This document shows, one piece after another, positions 24,139 to 35,626 of a stretch of 64,000 nt of DNA; position 1 is the stretch's first letter, and the number at the start of each line of letters is the position of its first letter. The notes under the pieces are model-generated. The model was given only the letters and a program-made list of their open reading frames with translations, was not told the DNA's origin and searched no databases. The position numbers were made by a program, and so were the translations under genes. Source of the stretch: Streptomyces griseoflavus (GTDB lineage Bacteria; Actinomycetota; Actinomycetes; Streptomycetales; Streptomycetaceae); assembly GCF_014649995.1 (NCBI RefSeq), contig NZ_BMUC01000002.1, forward strand, positions 380,550 through 444,549, given 5' to 3'.

Positions 24139-26421
24139 CTACTTCACCGGCTCCGGTTCGGGAGCGGGTTCGCTCTCGTCCTCGCCGGCCGGGTCGACCG
24201 GGGTCTTGACGGACTCCAGCAGCAGCTGGGCGACGTCGACGACCTGGATGGACTCCTTGGCCTTGCCGTCGTTCTTCTTGCCGTTGACCGAGTCGGTGAG
24301 CATGACGAGGCAGAACGGGCAGGCGGTGGAGACGATGTCCGGGTTGAGGGCGAGGGCCTCGTCGACGCGCTCGTTGTTGATGCGCTTGCCGATCCGCTCC
24401 TCCATCCACATCCGGGCGCCGCCGGCGCCGCAGCAGAAGCCGCGTTCCTTGTGGCGGTGCATCTCCTCGTTGCGCAGGCCCGGGACCTTGCCGATGATCT
24501 CGCGCGGGGGCGTGTAGATCTTGTTGTGGCGGCCCAGGTAGCACGGGTCGTGGTAGGTGATGAGGCCCTCGACCGGGGTGACCGGGATGAGCTTGCCCTC
24601 GTCCACCAGGTGCTGGAGCAGCTGGGTGTGGTGGATGACCTCGTAGTCGCCGCCGAGCTGCGGGTACTCGTTGCCGAGGGTGTTGAGGCAGTGCGGGCAG
24701 GTGGCGACGATCTTCTTCGCCGCCTTGGGCTTCTTCGACTCCTCGGTGACGTTGCCCTCGTCGTCCGTCTCCTCGCCGAAGGCCATGTTCAGCGCGGAGA
24801 CGTTCTCCATGCCGAGCTCCTGGAAGAGGGGCTCGTTGCCGAGGCGGCGGGCGGAGTCACCGGTGCACTTCTCGTCGCCGCCCATGATGGCGAACTTGAC
24901 GCCGGCGATGTGCAGCAGTTCCGCGAAGGCCTTGGTGGTCTTCTTGGCGCGGTCCTCCAGGGCGCCGGCGCAGCCGACCCAGTACAGGTACTCGACCTCG
25001 GTGAGGTCCTCGATGTCCTTGCCGACGACCGGGACCTCGAAGTCGACCTCCTTGGTCCACTCCAGGCGCTGCTTCTTCGCCAGGCCCCAGGGGTTGCCCT
25101 TCTTCTCCAGGTTCTTGAGCATCGTGCCCGCCTCGGACGGGAACGCGGACTCGATCATCACCTGGTAGCGGCGCATGTCGACGATGTGGTCGACGTGCTC
25201 GATGTCGACGGGGCACTGTTCGACGCAGGCGCCGCAGGTGGTGCAGGACCACAGGACGTCGGGGTCGATGACGCCGTTCTCCTCGGCGGTGCCGACGAGC
25301 GGGCGCTCGGCCTCGGCGAGGGCGGCGGCGGGCACGCCGGCGAGCTGCTCCTCGGACGCCTTCTCCTCGCCCTCCATGGTCTTGCCGCCGCCGGCCAGCA
25401 GGTAGGGGGCCTTGGCGTGCGCGTGGTCGCGCAGGGACATGATCAGGAGCTTGGGGGAGAGGGGCTTGCCGGTGTTCCAGGCGGGGCACTGGGACTGGCA
25501 GCGGCCGCACTCGGTGCAGGTGGAGAAGTCGAGCAGGCCCTTCCAGGAGAACTGCTCGACCTGGGAGACGCCGAAGACGTCGTCGTCACCGGGGTCGGTG
25601 AAGTCGATGGGCTTGCCGCCGGAGGTCATCGGCTGGAGGGCGCCGAGGGCGGTGCCGCCGTCGGACTCGCGCTTGAACCAGATGTTGGGGAAGGCGAGGA
25701 AGCGGTGCCAGGCCACACCCATGTTGAGGGTGAGGGAGACGACGATCATCCAGACGAACGAGGTCCCGATCTTGATCGTGGCGACCAGGTAGACCAGGTT
25801 CTGCAGCGTCTCGACGGACAGGCCGTCGAAGGCGAGGACCAGCGGGTACGAGGCGAAGTACGCGGCCTCGTAGCTGTCGACGTGGTGCAGGGCGCCCTCG
25901 AGTCCGCGCAGTACGTAGATGGCGAGGCCGATGGTGAGGATGACGGCCTCGACGAAGTACGCCTGGCCGGACTTGGAGCCGGTGAAGCGGGACTTGCGGC
26001 CGGGGCGGGTCGGCAGGCTCAGCAGCCGGATGGCGATGAGGACGGCGATGCCGAGGACGGTCATGACGCCGATGAACTCGATGTACATCTCGAACGGCAG
26101 GAAGCCGCCGATGACCGGCAGCACCCAGTCGGCCTGGAAGAGCTGGCCGAAGGCCTGGGCGAGGGTGGGCGGCAGCGTCAGGAAGCCCACGGCGACGAAC
26201 CAGTGGGCGATGCCGACGATGCCCCACCGGTTCATGCGGGTGTGGCCGAGGAACTCCTTCACCAGGGTCACACTGCGCTGGTAGGGATTGTCGGTCCGGG
26301 CGCCGGCCGGGACCGGCTGGCCCAGCTTGAAGTACCGGACGAACTGGCCGATCGCGCGTGCGAGCAGCGCAACGCCGATCACGGCCAGGACCAGCGACAC
26401 GATGATCGCGGCGAGTTGCAT
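24139..26421 (-). CDS. Membrane Fe-S oxidoreductase, EtfD/heterodisulfide-reductase type
   Basis: 760 residues. The N-terminal 260 residues form a NarI-like membrane domain with about five helices. A ferredoxin module follows with CTECGRCQSQCPAWNTGKPL and CTTCGACVEQCPVDIEHVD, binding two 4Fe-4S clusters. Two CCG domains come next: WVGCAGALEDRA with CPHCLNTLGNEYPQ, then YHDPCYLGRHNKIYTPPREI with ERGFCCGAGGARMWMEERIG. This is the layout of mycobacterial EtfD (Rv0338c), proposed to pass electrons from electron-transfer flavoprotein to menaquinone during fatty-acid oxidation. The acidic tail (EDESEPAPEPEPVK) is variable. Single-gene unit with its own terminator. Confidence 0.9.
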   Translation of the reverse strand: MQLAAIIVSLVLAVIGVALLARAIGQFVRYFKLGQPVPAGARTDNPYQRSVTLVKEFLGHTRMNRWGIVGIAHWFVAVGFLTLPPTLAQAFGQLFQADWVLPVIGGFLPFEMYIEFIGVMTVLGIAVLIAIRLLSLPTRPGRKSRFTGSKSGQAYFVEAVILTIGLAIYVLRGLEGALHHVDSYEAAYFASYPLVLAFDGLSVETLQNLVYLVATIKIGTSFVWMIVVSLTLNMGVAWHRFLAFPNIWFKRESDGGTALGALQPMTSGGKPIDFTDPGDDDVFGVSQVEQFSWKGLLDFSTCTECGRCQSQCPAWNTGKPLSPKLLIMSLRDHAHAKAPYLLAGGGKTMEGEEKASEEQLAGVPAAALAEAERPLVGTAEENGVIDPDVLWSCTTCGACVEQCPVDIEHVDHIVDMRRYQVMIESAFPSEAGTMLKNLEKKGNPWGLAKKQRLEWTKEVDFEVPVVGKDIEDLTEVEYLYWVGCAGALEDRAKKTTKAFAELLHIAGVKFAIMGGDEKCTGDSARRLGNEPLFQELGMENVSALNMAFGEETDDEGNVTEESKKPKAAKKIVATCPHCLNTLGNEYPQLGGDYEVIHHTQLLQHLVDEGKLIPVTPVEGLITYHDPCYLGRHNKIYTPPREIIGKVPGLRNEEMHRHKERGFCCGAGGARMWMEERIGKRINNERVDEALALNPDIVSTACPFCLVMLTDSVNGKKNDGKAKESIQVVDVAQLLLESVKTPVDPAGEDESEPAPEPEPVK

Positions 26422-26726
26422 GGGGGCTCCTCGGGCCTGCGAGGGTTTCGAGAGGGATGTCGGGGTGTTCCCGGGGGCTCCGTGACGGCTTCCCCGAGAT
26501 TACTAAGCGGTAACTTATGCAGTCCGTTTGAGACTACCCCTATCTCCGGCCGCACTGTAGCCGGGCACGGGGTGATCTGAATCGCTGAGGGTCACCTACC
26601 CGGGCGACCCCGGGAGACGCCCCGGGAGGCGCCCCGGGAGGTGCCCCGGCGGCCGTCCCGGATGGCGTCCGGGATCAGATCGTGTTATTCACGCGAAATC
26701 GGTCCATACGCCCCTAACTTATATCC
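26422..26726. other. Divergent intergenic region
   Basis: 305 bases with two promoters back to back expected. AT-rich patches are ATTACTAAGCGGTAACTTAT (26499-26518, toward the Fe-S gene) and CCTAACTTATATCC just before the MraY-like start. At 26607-26654 a GCCCCGGGAGG-type unit is repeated about three times in tandem. No small gene seen. Confidence 0.5.
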
Positions 26727-27764
26727 GTGCTCTACGGGATCGTCGCCGCCGCCACCGCCCTGCTGTTGTCCGCCCTCCTCACGGCGGCGCTGCGGGCCCC
26801 CGCCCTGCGCCTGGGAATCCTCGACCGCAGACGCCGCAGGGCGCTGCCGCTGTCCGGGGGAGCGGCCGTCGCGCTGGTCACCGGGCTGGTCGCGGCCGCC
26901 GGGGACGCGGCCGGCCTCGCGCCGCTCGGCACGGGGGTCGGGCGCCAGCTGACCGCCGCCGCGTGGGTGGGCGTGCTCGGGCTGGCCGTGGACGTGTGGC
27001 GGCTGCGCCGGTGGGTCCCGCTCGCCGGTACGGCCGTGGCGGCGGCGCTCGTCGTGCCGTACGGGGAGACCGGGGTGGCGGGCGGGGTGCTCGCCGCGGT
27101 GTGGATCGTGGCCGTGACCGCCGCGTTCCGGGGGCTGGACCACGCCGACGGGCTGGCCGGCTCGGTGGGGACGGTGACGGCGTTCGCCGTGGCGGCCTGT
27201 GCGGCGGCCGAGCTGATGGACGGGGTCGCGGTGCTGCTGAGCGTGCTGGCCGCCGCGCTCGCCGGGTTCCTGCTGCACAACTGGCACCCGGCGCGGGCGG
27301 GTCTGGGTGCGGCCGGGTCGCTGTTCACGGGGTTCACCATCGCCTCCGCGGCGGTGTTCGTCCGGGCGGGTCAGGGGGTCGGCGCCGGCGCGGGGGTGCT
27401 GTTCGCGCTGACCGCCGTGGTGTGCGCGGACGCCGTCCTGGTGCTGCTCGCGCGGCGGCTGGCCCGGTGGCCCGTCACCCGCGGGCGGCCGGACCACGTC
27501 GGGCACCGGCTGCGCCGGCTGGGGGTCGCTCCCCGGGCCGTGGCCGTGCTGCTCGGTGTGGCCTCGCTCGGCGGGGTACTGGTCGGGGTGGGCGTGCACA
27601 CCGGACGGCTGTCCGGGGGCGCGGTGCTGTGGGTGGTGGCGGCCGTCGTCGTGGCCGTCCTGGTGCTCGTGCGTCTGCCCGTTCCCCCGGCATTCCGGGC
27701 CCGGCAGCGCTCCTCCAGTGAATCCGCGCAGGTCACGGGCCAGTTGCGTGTAAGGAGCGGATAA
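26727..27764 (+). CDS. MraY/WecA-like membrane protein with degenerate active site
   Basis: 345 residues and about ten hydrophobic segments. The fold pattern is that of polyprenyl-phosphate sugar-1-phosphate transferases: LGILDRRRRRALPLSGGAA near residue 32 (the DxPxxRxxHxxPTPxxGG region), AAFRGLDHADGLAGSVG (the NxxDGLDGL region) and FLLHNWHPARAGLGAAGSLF (normally GDSGSLFLG). In the last motif the Asp is Ala, so catalysis is doubtful. It may be an inactive relative used for lipid-carrier binding or a changed enzyme. The start is GTG. It is upstream of dnaK on the same strand, but a separate HspR-controlled promoter intervenes. Confidence 0.75.
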   Translation: MLYGIVAAATALLLSALLTAALRAPALRLGILDRRRRRALPLSGGAAVALVTGLVAAAGDAAGLAPLGTGVGRQLTAAAWVGVLGLAVDVWRLRRWVPLAGTAVAAALVVPYGETGVAGGVLAAVWIVAVTAAFRGLDHADGLAGSVGTVTAFAVAACAAAELMDGVAVLLSVLAAALAGFLLHNWHPARAGLGAAGSLFTGFTIASAAVFVRAGQGVGAGAGVLFALTAVVCADAVLVLLARRLARWPVTRGRPDHVGHRLRRLGVAPRAVAVLLGVASLGGVLVGVGVHTGRLSGGAVLWVVAAVVVAVLVLVRLPVPPAFRARQRSSSESAQVTGQLRVRSG

Positions 27765-30367
<2,603 letters not shown>

Positions 30368-30403
30368 CGCGGAAACTGACGCAGGGAAGGAGGGACGTCG
30401 GGG

Positions 30404-31585
30404 ATGAGCACCAAGGACTTCATCGAGAAGGACTTCTACAAGGTCCTCGGCGTCCCCAAGGACGCCACCGAGGCCGAGATCAAGAAGGCGTACCGGAAGC
30501 TCGCCCGCGAGTTCCACCCGGACGCCAACAAGGGCAACACCAAGGCGGAGGAGCGGTTCAAGGAGATCTCCGAGGCGAACGACGTCCTCGGCGACCCCAA
30601 GAAGCGCAAGGAGTACGACGAGGCGCGCGCGCTCTTCGGCAACGGCGGGTTCCGTCCGGGGCCGGGCGCCGCGGGCGGCGGCTCCTTCAACTTCGACCTG
30701 GGTGACCTCTTCGGGGGTCAGGGTGCCGGCGGCCAGGCGGGCGGCGGCTTCGGCGGCGGCCTGGGTGACGTCTTCGGGGGCCTGTTCAACCGCGGCGGCA
30801 CGGGGACCACGCGTACCCAGCCGCGCCGCGGCCAGGACATCGAGTCCGAGGTGACGCTGAGCTTCACCGAGGCGATCGAGGGTGCGACGGTTCCGCTGCG
30901 GATGTCGTCGCAGGCGGCCTGCAAGGCCTGTTCGGGCACCGGCGACAAGAACGGCACACCGCGTGTGTGCCCGACCTGCGTCGGCACCGGGCAGGTGGCG
31001 CGGGGCTCCGGCGGCGGCTTCTCGCTCACCGACCCGTGCCCCGACTGCAAGGGCCGCGGGCTGATCGCGGAGGAGCCCTGCGACATCTGCAAGGGCAGCG
31101 GCCGGGCGAAGTCCTCGCGGACGATGCAGGTGCGCATCCCCGCGGGGGTCAGCGACGGCCAGCGGATCCGGCTGCGCGGCAAGGGAGCCCCGGGCGAGCG
31201 CGGCGGACCGGCCGGCGACCTGTACGTCGTCGTGCACGTCGGCGAGCACCCGGTGTTCGGCCGCAAGGACGACAACCTCACCGTCACCGTCCCGGTGACG
31301 TATCCGGAGGCGGCTCTCGGCGGGGAGGTGCGGGTCCCCACGCTCGGCGGCCCGCCGGTCACGCTGAAGCTGCCGCCGGGCACGCCCAACGGCCGCACCA
31401 TGCGGGCGCGGGGCAAGGGCGCGGTCCGCAAGGACGGCACCCGCGGGGATCTGCTGGTCACCGTCGAGGTGAGTGTTCCGGGTGACCTGTCGGGGAAGGC
31501 TCGTGACGCGCTGGAGGCGTATCGCGAGGCGACCGCGGACGAGGATCCGCGGGCGGAGCTGTTCCAGGCCGCGAAGGGAGCTTGA
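30404..31585 (+). CDS. dnaJ: Hsp40 co-chaperone DnaJ
   Basis: 393 residues with all DnaJ parts: J domain KDFYKVLGVPKDATEAEIKK including the HPD (REFHPDANKGN), Gly/Phe region (GGGSFNFDLGDLFGGQGAGG), and a zinc domain with the four CxxCxGxG-type repeats CKACSGTG, CPTCVGTG, CPDCKGRG and CDICKGSG. The C-terminal substrate domains follow (MQVRIPAGVSDGQRIRLRGK, PGTPNGRTMRARGKGAVRKD). It delivers substrates to DnaK. It follows grpE after 36 bases and precedes hspR by 6. Confidence 0.97.
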   Translation: MSTKDFIEKDFYKVLGVPKDATEAEIKKAYRKLAREFHPDANKGNTKAEERFKEISEANDVLGDPKKRKEYDEARALFGNGGFRPGPGAAGGGSFNFDLGDLFGGQGAGGQAGGGFGGGLGDVFGGLFNRGGTGTTRTQPRRGQDIESEVTLSFTEAIEGATVPLRMSSQAACKACSGTGDKNGTPRVCPTCVGTGQVARGSGGGFSLTDPCPDCKGRGLIAEEPCDICKGSGRAKSSRTMQVRIPAGVSDGQRIRLRGKGAPGERGGPAGDLYVVVHVGEHPVFGRKDDNLTVTVPVTYPEAALGGEVRVPTLGGPPVTLKLPPGTPNGRTMRARGKGAVRKDGTRGDLLVTVEVSVPGDLSGKARDALEAYREATADEDPRAELFQAAKGA

Positions 31586-31591
31586 TTTCAG

Positions 31592-32041
31592 ATGGACGGC
31601 CGTCGACGCAATCCGTATGAACTGACCCAGGACACCCCGGTCTACGTCATTTCGGTGGCGGCCCAGCTCTCCGGTCTGCACCCGCAGACGCTGCGCCAGT
31701 ACGACCGGCTGGGTCTCGTGTCGCCGGACCGCACGGCGGGCCGGGGTCGGCGCTATTCGGCGCGGGACATCGAACTGCTCCGTCAGGTGCAGGAGTTGTC
31801 GCAGACCGAGGGCATCAACCTGGCTGGAATCAAGCGCATCATCGAGTTGGAGAACCAGGTCGCGGCCCTCCAGGCCCGGGTGGCCGAGATGGAGGACGCG
31901 CTCGACGGCGCGGCGGCGGCGATGCGTCAGCGCGAGGCCGCGGTGCACGCCTCCTACCGCCGCGATCTGGTGCCGTACCAGGAGGTGCAGCAGACCAGCG
32001 CGCTGGTGGTGTGGCGGCCGAAGCGGCAGCAGCAGGACTGA
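31592..32041 (+). CDS. hspR: Heat-shock repressor HspR (MerR-like)
   Basis: 149 residues. MerR-type winged HTH: YVISVAAQLSGLHPQTLRQY, DRLGLVSPDRTAGRGRRYSA, RDIELLRQVQELSQTEGINL, followed by a coiled coil (AGIKRIIELENQVAALQARV) and a hydrophobic C-terminal end. HspR binds HAIR with DnaK as co-repressor, closing a feedback loop because hspR itself is the last gene of the dnaK operon. HAIR sites at 27819 and 37910 are its visible local targets. A strong terminator follows. Confidence 0.97.
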   Translation: MDGRRRNPYELTQDTPVYVISVAAQLSGLHPQTLRQYDRLGLVSPDRTAGRGRRYSARDIELLRQVQELSQTEGINLAGIKRIIELENQVAALQARVAEMEDALDGAAAAMRQREAAVHASYRRDLVPYQEVQQTSALVVWRPKRQQQD

Positions 32042-32061
32042 CGGCGCAGGTCAAGTGGGCC

Positions 32062-32097
32062 AAGGGGTCCGGGGGTTCGTGAACCTCCGGACCCCTT
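32062..32097 (+). terminator. dnaK operon terminator
   Basis: AAGGGGTCCGGGGGTTC and GAACCTCCGGACCCCTT, 17-bp arms with one mismatch and a 2-base loop, 20 bases after the hspR stop. Confidence 0.88.
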
Positions 32098-32316
32098 CCC
32101 TTATGCGCGAACATATTTGTGATTATGGTATGGCTGCGTGTCCCGATGATCCTTGCCGCGTATCCGCAGGTCTTCCACGAGTTCGGCGCACTGTGTTGTG
32201 TCCATCTCGTTAAGTGGTTGACCTTGACTCCGGTGGGGGCTGAAGCGTTGGCTTTTCAGTCACATGGGACGCAAAGCTGTGCCCACGTCCAAAACGCACC
32301 TGAAGTGAGCCCTCGC

Positions 32317-33423
32317 ATGCGTCGTATCGCCATATCCGTGGCCGTCACCTCGATGGCCGTCATGCTCGCCGGCTGCGGCATGCTCGACGCGACGGGCAGC
32401 AGTGACGACGCGAGCCCGGCCAAGGGGGACGACATCACCGTCGGCCTGCTGCTGCCGGAGAAGGCGAACGCGCGCTACGAGCAGTTCGACTACCCCATCT
32501 TCAAGACGAAGGTCGAGTCCCTCACCAACAAGAAGGGCAAGGTCGAGTACGCCAACGCCGAGTCGAAGGCCGACAAGCAGGCGAGCCAGATGCAGCAGAT
32601 GATCGACGACAAGGTCGACGTCATCGTGCTGGACGCCGTCGACTCCAAGGACATCGCGAGCAGCGTGCGGAAGGCCAAGGACGCGGGCATCCCGGTCATC
32701 GCCTACGACCGGCTGGCCGAGGGCCCGATCGACGCGTACATCTCCTTCGACAACGCCCTCGTCGGCGAGGTGCAGGCCCGTTCCCTGCTGGAGTCGCTCG
32801 GCGAAGACATCAGCATCACCGACAAGATCGTGATGATGAACGGCTCGTCGACCGACCCCAACGCCAAGCAGTTCAAGGCGAGCGCGCTCTCCGAGCTCAA
32901 GGGCAAGGTGACCATCGCCAAGTCCTACGACACCAAGGACTGGGAGCCGGAGAACGCGAAGGCCAACATGGCCGAGGCGATCGAGGCGATCGGCGCGGAC
33001 GGCATCGACGCGGTCTACTCCGCCAACGACGGCATGGCGGGCGGCATCGTCAAGGCGCTGCGCGCCGCCGGCGTGACCAAGATGCCCCCGATCACCGGCC
33101 AGGACGCCGACCTCACCGCGGTGCAGCGGATCCTCGCCGGCGACCAGTACATGAGCGTCTACAAGTCCTACCCGGACGAGGCCGAGAGCGCCGCGGAGAT
33201 GGCCGTGGCGAAGGTCCAGGGCCGGGACATCCAGTTCGACGCACTGACCCGGGACCGGGTGGACAGCCCCACCGACAAGGACATCCCGGCGCAGCTCGTG
33301 CCCGTGGTCGCCCTGACGAAGGACAACATCGAGGCCACCGTCGTCGCCGACGGGATCTACGAGGTGTCCGACATCTGCACGGCGGAGTACCGCGAGGCGT
33401 GCGCGGCGATCAAGCTGAAGTAG
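32317..33423 (+). CDS. Xylose-type ABC substrate-binding lipoprotein (orphan)
   Basis: 368 residues. ATG 32317 begins a lipoprotein signal (RRIAISVAVTSMAVMLAGCG), lipobox LAGC. The periplasmic-binding-protein type 1 fold follows: ITVGLLLPEKANARYEQFDY, KADKQASQMQQMIDDKVDVI, KDAGIPVIAYDRLAEGPIDA, NDGMAGGIVKALRAAGVTKM, PPITGQDADLTAVQRILAGD. This matches XylF-like D-xylose binding proteins. No permease or ATPase gene lies nearby, so it must use a remote transporter or work as a sensor. A two-Cys C-terminus (DICTAEYREACAA) suggests a disulfide. The 219-base upstream region holds TTGACC and TTGACT repeats. Confidence 0.9.
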   Translation: MRRIAISVAVTSMAVMLAGCGMLDATGSSDDASPAKGDDITVGLLLPEKANARYEQFDYPIFKTKVESLTNKKGKVEYANAESKADKQASQMQQMIDDKVDVIVLDAVDSKDIASSVRKAKDAGIPVIAYDRLAEGPIDAYISFDNALVGEVQARSLLESLGEDISITDKIVMMNGSSTDPNAKQFKASALSELKGKVTIAKSYDTKDWEPENAKANMAEAIEAIGADGIDAVYSANDGMAGGIVKALRAAGVTKMPPITGQDADLTAVQRILAGDQYMSVYKSYPDEAESAAEMAVAKVQGRDIQFDALTRDRVDSPTDKDIPAQLVPVVALTKDNIEATVVADGIYEVSDICTAEYREACAAIKLK

Positions 33424-33621
33424 CCGCACCCCCGCTTTTCGGCCATCCGACGGTCCCCCGACCGGCGGGTGGCCTTCGTCGTTCCCGGGGCAGTCGTTCC
33501 TGTGCGGCCCGACGGCCGACGTTGCGGAGGCGGGGCGGTCCGCGCATAGTTGCGCTGCAAAGCGAGTGCCCCGGGGCGGACCGACACGACCGAGGGGCGG
33601 GGACCGGGGGTGGGAAAGGCG

Positions 33622-34653
33622 ATGGCCGGGCACGGGACGGACGGGCATCCACACGGTGCTGACCGACTGTGCGAGGCCGGGGATCGCGTGTATTCCCGGG
33701 CCGTACGGCGCGGACGGCTGCCGCGCCGGGACGCGGCACCGGTGCCCTGTCTGCTGGAACTGGCCCTGCTGCATCCGGATCCCGACGACATGGACTGGCT
33801 GGTGCCGACCGCCCCGCAGGAGGTCATGACCCGGCTGCTGCGCGGCATGTACGACGAGGTGAGCGCGAGCCAGCGCCGGGTCGGCTCGGCCGTGGAGGCC
33901 TTCGAGTGGTACGCCGGCCTGGGCCGCCAGGTGCCGCCCTCGCCGGCCGCGGCGGAGGGCCCGGCGATCCGGGTGCTGGACGGCCTCGCGCGCATCCAGG
34001 CGGCCATGGACGAGGCGACGCAGGCGTGCACGACCGAGGTGCTCACCGTCCAGCCGGGCGGCATCCGGCGCGAGGCGGAACTCTCGGAGGGCCTGCACCG
34101 GGCGACGGCGCTGCGCGGCCGGGGCGTGCGGATGCGGGACCTGTACACGCACGTGGCCCGGCACGGGCACGGGCTGATGTCCTACCTGGAGCAGATGGGG
34201 GACGCGGTGCAGGCGCGGACCCTGGACGAGGTGATCGAGCGGCTGATCCTCTTCGACCGCACGGTCGCCTTCATCCCCGCCAACGCCGAGCGCACCATGG
34301 CGCTGGAGCTGCGCCACCCGGCGCTGGTGGAGTACCTGGGCACGGTCTTCGAGCGGCTGTGGCGGCTCGCCATCCCGCTGACCGCCCCGCTGCCCGACAC
34401 CGGTATCGAGGGCATCTCGCACCGGGAGCAGTCCATCGCGGCGCTCCTCGCGGAGGGCCACCAGGACGCGGTGATCGCCGAACGCCTGGGCATCAGCGTG
34501 CGTACCTGCCGGGCGCACATCGCCCGCCTGTCGGAGACGCTGGGGGCGGCGAGCCGTACGCAGCTGGGGGTGCGGATCGCGCAGACGGGCCTGGACGGCT
34601 TCCGGGGGGCGGCGGTCACTCTGCCCGGTCGAGGATCCCCGACTGCCCGATGA
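33622..34653 (+). CDS. LuxR-type HTH regulator, paralogue 1 of 3
   Basis: 343 residues. The N-terminal part (ADRLCEAGDRVYSRAVRRGR, PVPCLLELALLHPDPDDMDW) is shared with the next two genes and resembles a winged-helix/TrmB-like entry. The middle (EVLTVQPGGIRREAELSEGL, LIL-FDRTVAFIPAN) looks like a degenerate phospholipase-D/TrmB effector domain. The LuxR HTH is at the C-terminus (SHREQSIAALLAEGHQDAVI, AERLGISVRTCRAHIARLSE). It lacks a receiver domain. ATG 33622 has GGGAAAGG upstream. It overlaps the convergent next gene by 38 bases at the 3' ends. Confidence 0.85.
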   Translation: MAGHGTDGHPHGADRLCEAGDRVYSRAVRRGRLPRRDAAPVPCLLELALLHPDPDDMDWLVPTAPQEVMTRLLRGMYDEVSASQRRVGSAVEAFEWYAGLGRQVPPSPAAAEGPAIRVLDGLARIQAAMDEATQACTTEVLTVQPGGIRREAELSEGLHRATALRGRGVRMRDLYTHVARHGHGLMSYLEQMGDAVQARTLDEVIERLILFDRTVAFIPANAERTMALELRHPALVEYLGTVFERLWRLAIPLTAPLPDTGIEGISHREQSIAALLAEGHQDAVIAERLGISVRTCRAHIARLSETLGAASRTQLGVRIAQTGLDGFRGAAVTLPGRGSPTAR

Positions 34654-35605
34654 GGTAGCCGAGCTGGGCGCGGCTGCCGCTGCCCAGGGTCGCGGCGAGC
34701 TTGGCGATGTGGACGCGTGCGGTGCGGATGTTCATGCCGAGGCGGTCGGCGATGACGGCGTCGGTGTGGCCTTCGACGAGGAAGCGGGCCACCGCGCGCT
34801 GGCGGGCGGTGACGCCGCCCAGGGAGGGCGGCCGGACGGCCTCGGGGTGCATGGGGGTGGCCAGTCGCCAGAAGCGGTCGAAGACGTTGACCAGGTACGT
34901 GACGATGGCCGGCCGGCGGATCTCCAGCGCGATGCTGCGTTCCCCGTTGCCTTCACCGGGTATGTAGGCGACGGCCCGGTCGATGAGGATGAGGCGGCCG
35001 GCGATCTCGTCCAGGGTGCGTGCCTCGGCGTCGCCGTCCAGCTGCTCCCAGCGGGCGACGACCAGCGGGATGTGGCGCTGGGTGTGCGGGTAGAGGACGC
35101 GGATCCGGCCGCCGCGGTCGAGGAACCTCTGGTCGCGCACCATCGCGTCGGCCTGGGCGGCCCGCGCGCCCTCGGAGCGGTGGTAGTTGCCGTGCGGCTG
35201 CATGCACAGGAGTTCCTCCTTCCCCTGCGCCAGGGCCTCGGTGAGGGCACGGTTGATGCGTTCCGTGCCGCTGAGGACACGCAGCGACGGGGTGAGCGGC
35301 TCCTCCGCGGGCAGTGCGCCGGCCCGCATGAGCGGCTGGAGGGCCGCCGTGAGGCGTTCCTCCCGCCGGCGCTCCGCCGCGACGCGTTCCCCGGAGAGCC
35401 GCAGCAGCCGGTGCAGGGCGACGGCCGGGGGGACGGGCACCAGGAGTCCGGGATCGTCGAGGGAGGGCTGGAGCAGCCCGGCGTCGATCAGGCAGGGGAC
35501 CCCGCGGGCCTCCTCGGCGGGCAGCGGACCCTCACGCAGCACCCGGGCGTACAGCTCGGCGCCCGCCTCGCACAGGTCCTCCGCTTCGTGCTCGTGCGCG
35601 GTCAC
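34616..35605 (-). CDS. LuxR-type HTH regulator, paralogue 2 of 3
   Basis: 329 residues with the same plan as its neighbours: EAEDLCEAGAELYARVLREG, GVPCLIDAGLLQPSLDDPGL, a central effector-like region (ELLCMQPHGNYHRSEGARAA, RLILIDRAVAYIPGEGNGER) and a C-terminal HTH (GVTARQRAVARFLVEGHTDA, VIADRLGMNIRTARVHIAKL). Paralogue 3 lies upstream on the same strand with a 21-base gap (35606-35626), so the two may be co-transcribed. It is convergent with paralogue 1. Ligand or signal unknown. Confidence 0.85.
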   Translation of the reverse strand: MTAHEHEAEDLCEAGAELYARVLREGPLPAEEARGVPCLIDAGLLQPSLDDPGLLVPVPPAVALHRLLRLSGERVAAERRREERLTAALQPLMRAGALPAEEPLTPSLRVLSGTERINRALTEALAQGKEELLCMQPHGNYHRSEGARAAQADAMVRDQRFLDRGGRIRVLYPHTQRHIPLVVARWEQLDGDAEARTLDEIAGRLILIDRAVAYIPGEGNGERSIALEIRRPAIVTYLVNVFDRFWRLATPMHPEAVRPPSLGGVTARQRAVARFLVEGHTDAVIADRLGMNIRTARVHIAKLAATLGSGSRAQLGYLIGQSGILDRAE

Positions 35606-35626
35606 GCGGTACGCACCTCCCCGGTC

